DNA of 64,000 nt from Alistipes sp. GTDB lineage: Bacteria > Bacteroidota > Bacteroidia > Bacteroidales > Rikenellaceae. Shown here piece by piece: positions 15,668-24,249 of the stretch; within the stretch, counting starts at the first letter, position 1; every line of letters starts with the position of its first letter. Location of the stretch: the NCBI GenBank assembly GCA_017381935.1, contig JAFOBG010000021.1:1-64000 (forward strand), written 5' to 3'. The notes under the pieces are model-generated. The model did no database searches. It saw only the letters and a list, made by a program, of their open reading frames with translations, and was not told where the DNA came from. The translations under genes and the position numbers were made by a program.

Positions 15668-17719
15668 ATGAAGAAATTTGTATATACATTTACAGCTATT
15701 GCAGCTCTTCTCAGCTCTTGTGTTAAGAGTGCAGATGAGCAGATTGTTGTCGAGAAGAGCACAACTATTGCCGTAGAGGTTGCTCCGGCAGAGTCAAGAA
15801 CATTTATCGAGGGAACTGAGATTCGTTGGGCAGAGAGCGGTGAGCAGCTCAATATCATCTACTTTGCTGACGATAGCACAACTCGCCGTCAGAGTGCAAC
15901 CCACGAGGATTATACGCTGACAAATAACTGCGCAGAGTTTACAGCAGATATTACAGCTACAGATGGTGCTACACAATATACCTTCGGCGCCTTCTATCCA
16001 TACGCTTATAAATATACCACATCATCTGTCAGCCTTACAGTGCCTCAGGAGCAGACTCCTACAGAGAGCAGCTATGACCCGGCAACAGATATCTTGGTAT
16101 CAGAGAATCCTATTGTTACACAGAGTGTTCCTAACAAGATTAGCTTTAAGTTTGCACGTATGGTTGCATTTGCAAAGATGACCCTTGTAGGTATTGCTGC
16201 CGGTGATAAGATTGAGAAGGTTGTCTTCTCTTCCCCTGCAAAGCCTGCAGGTGCTGTTGAGTTCAAGGTGCACGAGCAGGGTACCCTTGAGACAGCAAAG
16301 TGGTATAACAACTACGAAGATATCACCATCAACCTCGGTGGCCGCACTGCTACAGGCGAGGATACAGTGTGGTTTACAACTGTTCCTACCGACCTTAGTG
16401 GCTCATCATTCACCGTAACCGTTGTAACAGATAGAGTAAACTACACAAAGACTGTTGATTTGACAGGCAAGAAGCTCTCTTTTGAGCGTGCAGATGTTGC
16501 CCAATTCCGTGTAAAGGAGCTTGTTGAGGAGCAGAAACCATTGGCATATAAGCTGCTGACAGACGCCTCAGAGCTTACGGCTGGCGACCAGTTTATTATT
16601 GCCACAAAGAGTTATGCAACATCTTCTGCAAGAGCTATTTCTACTATTGCAAGTGGTACAAAGTTAGTTCATACAGATTCTTTTGCTATTGAGGATGGCC
16701 CACAGATTATCACTCTTCCAGAGAATGTGGCTCTCTTTACCGTAGAAAAGGGTGCGACAGAGGGCTCTCTCGCATTTAAGACTTCAGAGGGTTATCTGTA
16801 TGGTAATTATGACTCAGATGCTTGGGCCAATACGCTCTCATTTAAGGCTACTGTAGATGATGAGGCATCTTGGGTTGTTACCGTTAATAGCAGCAATAAG
16901 GCGAGCATATTTAATGAGAAATACTCTCGATATGTGAATTACTACTCTACTTCTTCGTTCAATTTTGCTAATAGTGCTTCTTCTACCTATATCTACTACA
17001 TCGACGGCACAGCAACTGAAGAGCCTGAGACTCCTGAGCAGCCTGTAGTAACTCCTCTTGCAACCCCTGTTGTTACTGCTACCGCTACTGCAAACACCGT
17101 AACCGTTGAGTGGGGAGCAGTTGATGGCGCAAAGGACTATACCGTTGTTTGTGGCGAGCAGAGCGTAACCGTGGCTGCTACAACTGCAACCTTTGAGAAT
17201 GTGGCTGCAGGCTCATATAAGGTAACCGTTACTGCAAATCCTGCAGACGAGGCACTCCATACAGCATCTAAATCTGAGGCTGTTGAGGTCGTTGTTGAGG
17301 ATGCTCCAAGTCAGGGTGGCGATGCTCAAGCACAAAGCGTAACACTTACCTTCCCAACCAATTTCCCTGAGGGTGCAACAAGTGGTGGTAGCGTAGGTAC
17401 TATCTATAGCGGTGATGTAATCATCTCATCTACAGGCTCTTGGAGAACAAACAATACAGATGGTCGCGATTGTATCTATATCGGCAGAACAACCTCTGGC
17501 GAGCTTCGTATCGAGGCGCAGAATGGCAAGGTTATCACAAAGGTTACCCTTACCGCTCCTGTCGGTTATCTTGTAGATTTGAAGTGGAAGGAGTATGATG
17601 GTTTCACATCAGGCACCTACTCAGATAGTTGGAGTGGCGAGTGTAAGTCTCGTATAGTATTTACCGCTGCAGGCTCAAGCCACTCAAATATCGAGTCAAT
17701 AACAGTGGAGTACAAGTAG
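15668..17719 (+). CDS. Fimbrillin-like lipoprotein with FN3 domain
   Basis: A 683-aa lipoprotein; the ATG at 15668 gives a signal peptide with lipobox LLSSC (Cys18), while the longest reading frame starts inside the small peptide gene and is rejected. Residues about 30-300 resemble a fimbrillin-like domain (RTFIEGTEIRWAESGEQLNII, FGAFYPYAYKY, VWFTTVPTDLSGSSFTVTV). The middle (about 310-455) is a beta-rich block (TDASELTAGDQFIIATKSYA). Residues about 470-555 form a fibronectin type III-like domain (ATPVVTATATANTVTVEWGA...SYKVTVTANPAD). A C-terminal domain (TLTFPTNFPEGATSGG to the end) follows. It is paired with the 48-aa peptide gene upstream and ends in a bidirectional terminator. Likely a surface or fimbria-related protein. 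Confidence 0.82.
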   Translation: MKKFVYTFTAIAALLSSCVKSADEQIVVEKSTTIAVEVAPAESRTFIEGTEIRWAESGEQLNIIYFADDSTTRRQSATHEDYTLTNNCAEFTADITATDGATQYTFGAFYPYAYKYTTSSVSLTVPQEQTPTESSYDPATDILVSENPIVTQSVPNKISFKFARMVAFAKMTLVGIAAGDKIEKVVFSSPAKPAGAVEFKVHEQGTLETAKWYNNYEDITINLGGRTATGEDTVWFTTVPTDLSGSSFTVTVVTDRVNYTKTVDLTGKKLSFERADVAQFRVKELVEEQKPLAYKLLTDASELTAGDQFIIATKSYATSSARAISTIASGTKLVHTDSFAIEDGPQIITLPENVALFTVEKGATEGSLAFKTSEGYLYGNYDSDAWANTLSFKATVDDEASWVVTVNSSNKASIFNEKYSRYVNYYSTSSFNFANSASSTYIYYIDGTATEEPETPEQPVVTPLATPVVTATATANTVTVEWGAVDGAKDYTVVCGEQSVTVAATTATFENVAAGSYKVTVTANPADEALHTASKSEAVEVVVEDAPSQGGDAQAQSVTLTFPTNFPEGATSGGSVGTIYSGDVIISSTGSWRTNNTDGRDCIYIGRTTSGELRIEAQNGKVITKVTLTAPVGYLVDLKWKEYDGFTSGTYSDSWSGECKSRIVFTAAGSSHSNIESITVEYK

Positions 17720-17741
17720 GCAATCTAACGACCCAAAACAA

Positions 17742-17770
17742 AAATAGCACCCTGCGGGGTGCTATTTTTT
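17742..17770. terminator. Bidirectional terminator between convergent lipoprotein genes
   Basis: Stem AAATAGCACCC/GGGTGCTATTT with a four-base loop, A tract before and T tract after, placed between convergent stops at 17719 and 17786. It can serve both strands. Confidence 0.85.
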
Positions 17771-17785
17771 GCCTATATCTTGCCA

Positions 17786-19297
17786 CTATTTATAGCTGAT
17801 TACATCGTAGTTATCGACCTTCATGTCGGCAATAGATTGACCTTTTGCAAGGATAAGCGATGTAAGAGGATTACCCTGCAGATAGAGGGTTGAAAGTCTA
17901 TTATTATTGCTGCAATCCATTGTTGTAAGAAGGCAATCGTTTGCAATAAGCGACTCAAGCAGCGAAAGTGTCGTTACATCGAGTGCTGTAATAGATGTAT
18001 TGGCGCACGATAGCTCTGTAAGAGCTGTACAAGCGGTTGCAGAGATAGCCGAGAGCTTATTGCCACCACACTTAACAGAGGTCAGCGAGGTATGCTTATT
18101 AAGGTCCAGACTACCTGTAAGGCGATTGTTGCTACAATCAATCTTATGCAGTGTTATACAATTATCAAATTTGAGCTCTGAGATAAGATTATTCTGACAA
18201 GCAACGTATGTAAGAGCAGCATTAGCTGACAGGTCAAGTGTTGCGAGATTGTTTGTATAGCACTCCAAGAAGCTCAACTTTGGAAGCTCACTAAGGTCGA
18301 GAGTAGCAATATTATTCTGATGACAACCAAGTGAAGAGAGCTCAGGAAGGCCCTTGAGAGAGAGCGAAGTAAGGCTGTTGTTACCAACGGCTGCAATCTG
18401 TAATTTAGGGCAGTTATCAATCTTCACCTCACGTAGTGAATTGAATAGCACATCGAGATATACAAGATTAGGCTTATTGCTCATGTCGAGAGTTGTGAGC
18501 CTGTTTTTATATGCCTGGAAGAAAGCAAGATTATCACAACCATCATGCAAAACTGTCTCAATCTCGTTCATATAGCAATACACCTGCTGCAATGCCTTAC
18601 AACCGCTTATATTAAGGGTCTTAATTTTGTTATAGCAGCAGTCAAGATACTCTAACTTCTCCAAGCCGCTAAGATCAAGTTCGGTGAGCAGGTTACCATC
18701 ACAATCGAGGTTTACAAGATTTACAAAGTTCTTGATGCCTTTAAGTGATGTTATTGGCTCCTGACTTGAGTCAGAGTTCTCATCTAAGGTAAGTGTAAGG
18801 TCTGTAACGAGTGCAGCCTCGTCTGTAGAGATGATGCCATCGCCATCAAAATCGCACAAACTAAGCATAAGTTGCTCGAAAACAGGGCACTCGAAAGTAA
18901 GCTCTCCTCCTGATGTTGTGCCACCACGCTCAACCTGCTCGATAGTAATTGTTTTCTCCTTGACCGTTGTACCTGTCAATGCCACAATCACAATATCACC
19001 CTTACGAGTGGTATTGCTCGTATTTTCAGGTGCATAGATAGTAATTCCCGACTCTGTGCGCTCTACCTCTGCCCAAGAGGTAGCATTGACAAAATCCCAA
19101 GACTCAGCATTCGTAACAACATTTATATCGGCTATACCACCCTCAGCAATAAATGACACCTCATAACTGCTTAACACCAGAGAGATAGTTATTGTCTGCT
19201 GTTCACTCTCAGAACTATTATCCTTATTACAAGATGGTGCTACAAGAGTTGCAACTGCTACAAGAGCTGCAAAGAGTATATTTTTAATTCTATTCAT
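17786..19297 (-). CDS. BACON + EF-hand + leucine-rich repeat lipoprotein
   Basis: A 503-aa lipoprotein; the ATG at 19297 follows the upstream stop by 5 bp and gives the lipobox VAPSC (Cys23). A BACON-like domain spans about residues 33-130 (TISLVLSSYEVSFIAEGGIADINV, closing ITIEQVERGG). An EF-hand-like calcium loop, DFDGDGIISTDEA, sits near residue 150. From about 175 to the end there are some fifteen leucine-rich repeats of 20-21 residues (LEYLDCCYNKIKTLNISGC and similar), a capped LRR layout common in Bacteroidetes surface proteins. It is the second gene of an operon with the FISUMP lipoprotein 19303-21834, the same partner combination as 7276-12038. Ligand binding at the surface is inferred. 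Confidence 0.82.
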   Translation of the reverse strand: MNRIKNILFAALVAVATLVAPSCNKDNSSESEQQTITISLVLSSYEVSFIAEGGIADINVVTNAESWDFVNATSWAEVERTESGITIYAPENTSNTTRKGDIVIVALTGTTVKEKTITIEQVERGGTTSGGELTFECPVFEQLMLSLCDFDGDGIISTDEAALVTDLTLTLDENSDSSQEPITSLKGIKNFVNLVNLDCDGNLLTELDLSGLEKLEYLDCCYNKIKTLNISGCKALQQVYCYMNEIETVLHDGCDNLAFFQAYKNRLTTLDMSNKPNLVYLDVLFNSLREVKIDNCPKLQIAAVGNNSLTSLSLKGLPELSSLGCHQNNIATLDLSELPKLSFLECYTNNLATLDLSANAALTYVACQNNLISELKFDNCITLHKIDCSNNRLTGSLDLNKHTSLTSVKCGGNKLSAISATACTALTELSCANTSITALDVTTLSLLESLIANDCLLTTMDCSNNNRLSTLYLQGNPLTSLILAKGQSIADMKVDNYDVISYK

Positions 19298-19302
19298 AAC
19301 TA

Positions 19303-21834
19303 TTAATAAGCCTTTACACATCGTACATTATAACCATTACCCCAAGAGGCACTATTACTAGCATAGTAGTGAGGATAGTTGAAAGTAAAACAGTATGACA
19401 ACTCTGCCACCTCAAGCTCTGAAGACCAAAGCTTTACAAAGCCCGTGTCGTTCTGTACGCTCATCAGCGCTCCTGCATCTGCAGGGTGTGCAGAACGGTA
19501 GCCTGCTGATGGATACCAAACACTCTGACCTCCATCTGTGGTATTGACAAAACCCTTGTACTCGGTATGTACGCTATTTGTACTTACCAAACTTACCCAC
19601 ATAGCCTTACGAGGGACCTGATAGCCTACAGGACATGGATCGTAGTTGCTCTTAAGGAATGGACGCCAGAGCGATTTATCGGCATCATAGATGATATTAT
19701 TCTTCTCGGCACCCAGATTGTTGAGGTTGAGCCAGTTAGCCTTGCTTGCTGCCGGATCACCGGTAAGGAAGGTCATAGGGTTTGCTGTAGCGTACTCAAT
19801 TGAGCCGATTGCAGCAGATGTTGCAGTCGCACTCCATACTGCCTGAGTGTATGCGCTGTTACATACAGTAAGAGCACTACTATTACCGAAAGGAGCTACA
19901 ACATTCATCCAACCGCCATTCTGTACATCTCGTGTACGCTCCTCTGCAGTATCGCCGATAAATGGATCCTTACGCCCCCACTGATAGTACAGGCCAAATG
20001 TCTCATAGTCTCCCAAAGCTGTAGCATCTATGGCTCCGAGGTTACGGTCCATGCAGTAGTAGCCATCTGTCTGTCCATTGCTCTGAGGAATAGCGTTGTT
20101 CTGATAGTCAAATACCTCAGGCTTATCAGTCAGCCAAATATGCCAAGACCAAATGATGTTTCCTGCGCTGTCAAAGGCTGCAAGTAGTGCATTTCCCTCA
20201 TGCTCAGATGCTGTAAAACTTACTGTACCGTCAGTGTATTTAACATTTGAGATAAGAGCATTGCCACTCTGTCCCTCAACCTTTGACGCCCAGAGCCAAT
20301 CAACCTTTGCAATATTGTTGATAGGTGAATTGTCAACCTTTCTGGTCTTGAATGTATAGTCGCCTGCCATGTGAACCATATAGCAGTTTGCATAGCCAAG
20401 TCGGCTAAGATTATTTCCATCACCCTGTGCGCTCTGCCACTCTACATCTGTAAGTGCAGAGACTTTGTTACGGCTAACTGTGCAGCCGGCAATCTCCTGG
20501 CTCATAGTCTGGCCATTGGTATCAAGCATAGAGAGTGTAAAGCCCTCAGTGTAGTCATCAGCCGGTATAACGAAGCTGAAGCTGACTCCACCCTCGATAT
20601 TTACACCTGCAGAGCCACAATCTACAACCACCTCTTTTGAAGCATCAGAATTGAGCGAGAGGCGAGCCGTTTCTGTGGACATATCTACAACGCCAGAGCC
20701 AACTAGACGGCGATTATTCTTGCCTATAAGACTTACTTGGCGAAGTGTGTGAGGACCTGTAATCTTTACCGTTGCCACACCACACATATAGCTGAGCGAC
20801 AAAGTATTGGTTGTAGATTTTGCAACAGCCGGATTGATAGTGGCAACAGCCGCATTATAGCGCTGGGTAGCCGGAATAGCAATGCGCATTGTCTGACCAC
20901 TCAGACCATTTGCAGATGCAGAACTGGTCGATGCATAGTAGATATCGGCAGTCGATACCGGACCAAACTCGCCATTTGCGCTTCCCTGACCACTAACCAA
21001 AGATACCGGTGTGCCATTGATGTAGAGAACTGAATTGGCATTCCATGTGTAAGGGTTGCTGTTAACATCATTCTCAACAGTTGCTGTGATATATGTTGGT
21101 GCCTCAGCATCAGGTGTATAAGCAACATTAACGGTCTGAATCTCTCCACGTAAAACCTCGGTAGTAGAGATAGAGTATCCATTCATAATCTCATCATTTG
21201 TACCATACGCAGTAAGTACAAATCCAGAATATGCCATTGCAGGAAGTACAACATCTACATCTGCAGGTAAGGTTACGCCCTGACCCAAATCTACGGTAAC
21301 AGAACGGCTACCATCTGATGCAATATCCAAAATAGGCGCACCTACAAAGTCCATATCAACCACACCATGACCGGCAATAGCGGTATCAAGTGAGCTAAGG
21401 ACCAAACGTGTTACAGTACCACTGCCACTAAGAGACAAACGTAGTGTACCGAGCAGATTTTTGAATACCAACTTTGTATTTCCATTCGATGCTACCATTG
21501 GCATAATGGTAGATACATTCGGACTCTGCACTGCAGGTAATGTGAGCTCCAAATTGGTATTATCAATCGTTCCGGCACCAAAATCATAGGCTGCATAATA
21601 GTAGTCAGCCGGTTCAACACCCTCTATGGAGGCGGTTGATGTACCATCTACATCTATTGTGTATTTAACATTGTTGATTACAACCTCATCTCCTGAACGC
21701 CACTCACGCCCATTCTCCAACGTTGCCAAGATAGTAACAGGAGGGTTCTGATCAGACTCCTTAGGGTTGTCCTTACAACCTATGCATAGCAAGAGTGCTA
21801 TAGCCAATAGGGGTAAATTAAAAACTGCTTTCAT
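19303..21834 (-). CDS. Fimbrillin-like + FISUMP-like surface lipoprotein
   Basis: An 843-aa lipoprotein (lipobox LLCIGC, Cys20). The N-terminal half has two successive fimbrillin-like halves, each with a strand-rich segment and the signature VVDMDFVGAPIL or VVDMSTETARLS after ...GHGVVDM/GSGVVDM (about residues 40-240 and 250-465). The C-terminal part (about 480-843) is the FISUMP-like block: YYCMDRNLGAIDATALGDYE, LYYQWGRKDPFIGD, NYDPCPVGYQVPR and a closing VRCVKAY. The same block ends the 543-aa protein at 7276-8907. A TATTTTTG box with a TTTG 17 bp farther upstream lies 40 bp before the ATG, so this gene starts its own operon with the LRR lipoprotein. Confidence 0.82.
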   Translation of the reverse strand: MKAVFNLPLLAIALLLCIGCKDNPKESDQNPPVTILATLENGREWRSGDEVVINNVKYTIDVDGTSTASIEGVEPADYYYAAYDFGAGTIDNTNLELTLPAVQSPNVSTIMPMVASNGNTKLVFKNLLGTLRLSLSGSGTVTRLVLSSLDTAIAGHGVVDMDFVGAPILDIASDGSRSVTVDLGQGVTLPADVDVVLPAMAYSGFVLTAYGTNDEIMNGYSISTTEVLRGEIQTVNVAYTPDAEAPTYITATVENDVNSNPYTWNANSVLYINGTPVSLVSGQGSANGEFGPVSTADIYYASTSSASANGLSGQTMRIAIPATQRYNAAVATINPAVAKSTTNTLSLSYMCGVATVKITGPHTLRQVSLIGKNNRRLVGSGVVDMSTETARLSLNSDASKEVVVDCGSAGVNIEGGVSFSFVIPADDYTEGFTLSMLDTNGQTMSQEIAGCTVSRNKVSALTDVEWQSAQGDGNNLSRLGYANCYMVHMAGDYTFKTRKVDNSPINNIAKVDWLWASKVEGQSGNALISNVKYTDGTVSFTASEHEGNALLAAFDSAGNIIWSWHIWLTDKPEVFDYQNNAIPQSNGQTDGYYCMDRNLGAIDATALGDYETFGLYYQWGRKDPFIGDTAEERTRDVQNGGWMNVVAPFGNSSALTVCNSAYTQAVWSATATSAAIGSIEYATANPMTFLTGDPAASKANWLNLNNLGAEKNNIIYDADKSLWRPFLKSNYDPCPVGYQVPRKAMWVSLVSTNSVHTEYKGFVNTTDGGQSVWYPSAGYRSAHPADAGALMSVQNDTGFVKLWSSELEVAELSYCFTFNYPHYYASNSASWGNGYNVRCVKAY

Positions 21835-21873
21835 AACTCTAACTTTTTGTAAAATTTAATCTATTTTAAGCAG

Positions 21874-21902
21874 CAAAAATAGTAAAAATTTCACACAACA
21901 AA
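21874..21902 (-). promoter_or_regulatory. Promoter of the FISUMP/LRR lipoprotein operon
   Basis: -7 box TATTTTTG (21874-21881 on the minus strand) and a TTTG (21899-21902) separated by 17 bp. ATG at 21834. Confidence 0.6.
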
Positions 21903-22085
21903 TGAGATTATACGCTTTTTATGCATTCTCGGCAACTCGTCATTATGCAAGAAGTTTCTTATCGAACATTTTAGAGCACAATAAAAAGGTGTTATATCTT
22001 AGATGTAGCAACTATGACGCTATATGAAAGGTCTCAAAATATTGATAATTTTGTAATAATTTACGAGTTATTCTTATTTTGTCTC

Positions 22086-22093
22086 TATCTTTG
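22086..22093 (+). promoter_or_regulatory. -7 promoter box abutting the mnmA-like start
   Basis: TATCTTTG ends five bases before the ATG at 22099, predicting a nearly leaderless transcript. Confidence 0.55.
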
Positions 22094-22098
22094 TAGCT

Positions 22099-23151
22099 AT
22101 GAAAACAAATAGGAGTGTTTTATTGGGGATGAGTGGAGGTACCGACAGCTCTGTAGCAGCATTACTGCTACAAGAGGCCGGATATGACGTAACGGGGGTA
22201 ACATTCCGCTTTTATGAGAAGGATGGATGTACTGAGTATTTAGACGACGCTCGTGATTTGTGCAACCGTTTGTCTATTCCGCATATCATATCCGACCAAA
22301 GAGAGAGGTTCAAGACAACCATTATCGACTATTTTATCCGTGAATACATGGCCGGACGCACTCCTGTTCCCTGCACCCTTTGTAACAACTACCTCAAGTG
22401 GCCCTTATTACAACAATTAGCCGACAAGATGGGCATCTACCACCTCTCTACCGGCCACTATGTACAAAGACAAAATATAGACGGATATTGGTATATTTCC
22501 AACGGAGAGGATAGGGATAAAGACCAATCGTTCTTTCTGTGGGGCTTGCAACAAGATATTTTAGAGCGTATGATTCTGCCTTTAGGTGGACTAACAAAGC
22601 TACGTGTCCGTCAGATAGCTCAAGAGCGAGGTTTTCTGAAGGCTGCACAGAAGAAGGATAGTATCGGCGTCTGTTTTTGTCCGATGGACTATCGTACATT
22701 TCTTCGCAACAATGTCTCGGCTGCGGCTATCCAAAAAGGCGAGTTTGTCGATGAGAAGGGCAACTTTATAGCTCACCACGAGGGGTTTCCATTTTACACC
22801 ATCGGTCAAAGACGTGGCTTAGGTGTTGTGCTTAATCAGGCAGTCTTTGTAAAAGAGATTGTACCAGCAGAGAATAAGGTTGTTTTGAGTCCTCTCAAAT
22901 CATTAGAGCGTACAGAGATGTATCTTAAAGAGTGGAATATCGTAAATCACTCTCTACTATTAGGAAAAGATGATGTGATTGTAAAAATCCGCTATCGCAA
23001 GCAGGCAAATCGTTGCACCGTTACCCTATTGCCGGACAACACGCTACACGTTCAACTCCACGAGCCACTTACATCAATAGCAGCAGGTCAAGCAGCAGCC
23101 TTCTATCGAGACAATATTGTTTTGGGAGGCGGTATTATTATGGATAGATAG
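22099..23151 (+). CDS. mnmA: tRNA-uridine 2-sulfurtransferase (MnmA/TrmU family)
   Basis: A 350-aa cytoplasmic enzyme of the MnmA family, which uses ATP and a persulfide to thiolate U34 of tRNA-Lys, Glu and Gln. The PP-loop SGGTDSS is at residues 12-18. The two catalytic cysteines are in place: Cys92 in PCTLCN and Cys192 in [15 protein letters not shown] (117-123) and GQRRGLGV match the tRNA-binding core and the central domain. The protein is slightly short for the family. The usual SGGVDSS reads SGGTDSS and the second-Cys motif is SIGVCFCP, so this may be one of two or more MnmA-like paralogues that many Bacteroidales carry; the symbol is therefore given with caution. It is a single gene with a -7 box directly before the start. 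Confidence 0.88.
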   Translation: MKTNRSVLLGMSGGTDSSVAALLLQEAGYDVTGVTFRFYEKDGCTEYLDDARDLCNRLSIPHIISDQRERFKTTIIDYFIREYMAGRTPVPCTLCNNYLKWPLLQQLADKMGIYHLSTGHYVQRQNIDGYWYISNGEDRDKDQSFFLWGLQQDILERMILPLGGLTKLRVRQIAQERGFLKAAQKKDSIGVCFCPMDYRTFLRNNVSAAAIQKGEFVDEKGNFIAHHEGFPFYTIGQRRGLGVVLNQAVFVKEIVPAENKVVLSPLKSLERTEMYLKEWNIVNHSLLLGKDDVIVKIRYRKQANRCTVTLLPDNTLHVQLHEPLTSIAAGQAAAFYRDNIVLGGGIIMDR

Positions 23152-23180
23152 TCTCTTAGCAGCAATAATACTGACTTGTA

Positions 23181-23546
23181 CTATACAATCTCTTTGATAG
23201 ACTCAATGCCGTTGCGGGAAATTGAGACTCGGAAACGTTTATAGTCTGTACGGTCATCGTATTGGTACTGCATAACGATATTAAGGAAATAGACCTTCTT
23301 ACAGTCGATACTCTGCAGAGTGTTATCATCATCCAGAATATTCAACGGCACATAAGGGTTATCCATCTTCTGAATATAGTTGCTTATATTGAGACGGATA
23401 ATATCGTTAATACCGTCAGTATGATAGACATTATTTGCCTCTAAGCGAGCACGGTCAATATGTACCCACTTACGGTAAAGCAGCACCTTGTCATCCTGAA
23501 TAGAGTTCTCTGCAGGCGAGATTGGTTCACGGTGGCGCAACTGCAT
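23181..23546 (-). pseudogene. C-terminal half of a frameshifted membrane-protein gene
   Basis: A 121-aa frame (MQLRHREP...ESIKEIV) that directly continues the 181-aa frame upstream in another register. Reading back from its ATG, the same frame gives REKIPNEVMQLRHREP without a stop, right where the other frame ends in DFLQRENS. It is rich in beta-like polar sequence and has no membrane segment. The simplest view is that this is the soluble C-terminal part of one larger protein disrupted by an indel in the A-rich stretch near 23560-23575. No domain was recognised. Confidence 0.6.
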
Positions 23547-23553
23547 AACCTCA

Positions 23554-24099
23554 TTAGGAATTTTCTCTCTGCAGAAAATCTACGCCCTCCTTAATCCAAC
23601 CTATATTTTGGTCCTTGATATTTATCTTTGCCTTGTTATCAAAGTATTTACTGCCCTTACGGTGTGCAAAGTAGTAACGAGCCAGCTCTTTAATACGGTC
23701 CTTGCCCATATAGCTGATAACAAGCACAAGGAAGAATGGCCATGTGAAGTTACCAAAGCGTTGCTGGAAGTAGAAGCTGACAATGGTAGCAAAAATCATC
23801 GACAACCCTGCCGCAAGGCTATAGTATATCTGTTCCACCATAACGCCATCACGCTTCTTTGGCACACGCAGATAGAGTGCGCTCTCGACATACTTTTTCA
23901 GTACACCGTGTGAATAGATAAGGTCTCTATTCTCCAATCTATCATCCTCCTTTACAGAGAGATAGTTCATCTGCTTACGGTAGTGCTGTTCATCACGCAC
24001 AAGAGCAGAGAGTGCAGCAATCTGTTCACTATACCGTCTGCCACTATTAGAGAGGTGGGTTATCAGTCGGAGGGTGTATTGATTGAGCATATAGCTCAT
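23554..24099 (-). pseudogene. N-terminal half of a frameshifted membrane-protein gene
   Basis: A 181-aa frame with no signal peptide at its start (MSYMLNQYTLRLITHLSNSG) and two hydrophobic segments near residues 92-112 and 116-133 (YYSLAAGLSMIFATIVSF, TWPFFLVLVISYMG). An in-frame stop precedes the ATG closely, yet the start looks like the interior of a protein. It ends in DFLQRENS 8 bp before the next frame. It is probably the middle of a longer ancestral protein that has lost its beginning and has been frameshifted. No function is assigned. Confidence 0.6.
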
Positions 24100-24185
24100 A
24101 AATGTTTATTACCTCTATTTATAACTAGCCAATGTAATTTTTAATTAAATTTTGTTAAATATATACATCGGTAGGAATTTTTTAT

Positions 24186-24193
24186 TATCTTCG
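24186..24193 (+). promoter_or_regulatory. Possible -7 box of the GLUG/esterase operon
   Basis: TATCTTCG matches TAnnTTTG at seven of eight positions and lies 56 bp before the ATG at 24250. The surrounding 150 bp are A/T rich. Confidence 0.4.
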
Positions 24194-24249
24194 TAGATGT
24201 TTTATTTACAGCACACAATTTTACTTTTTATTAACCAATAATTCCTATT

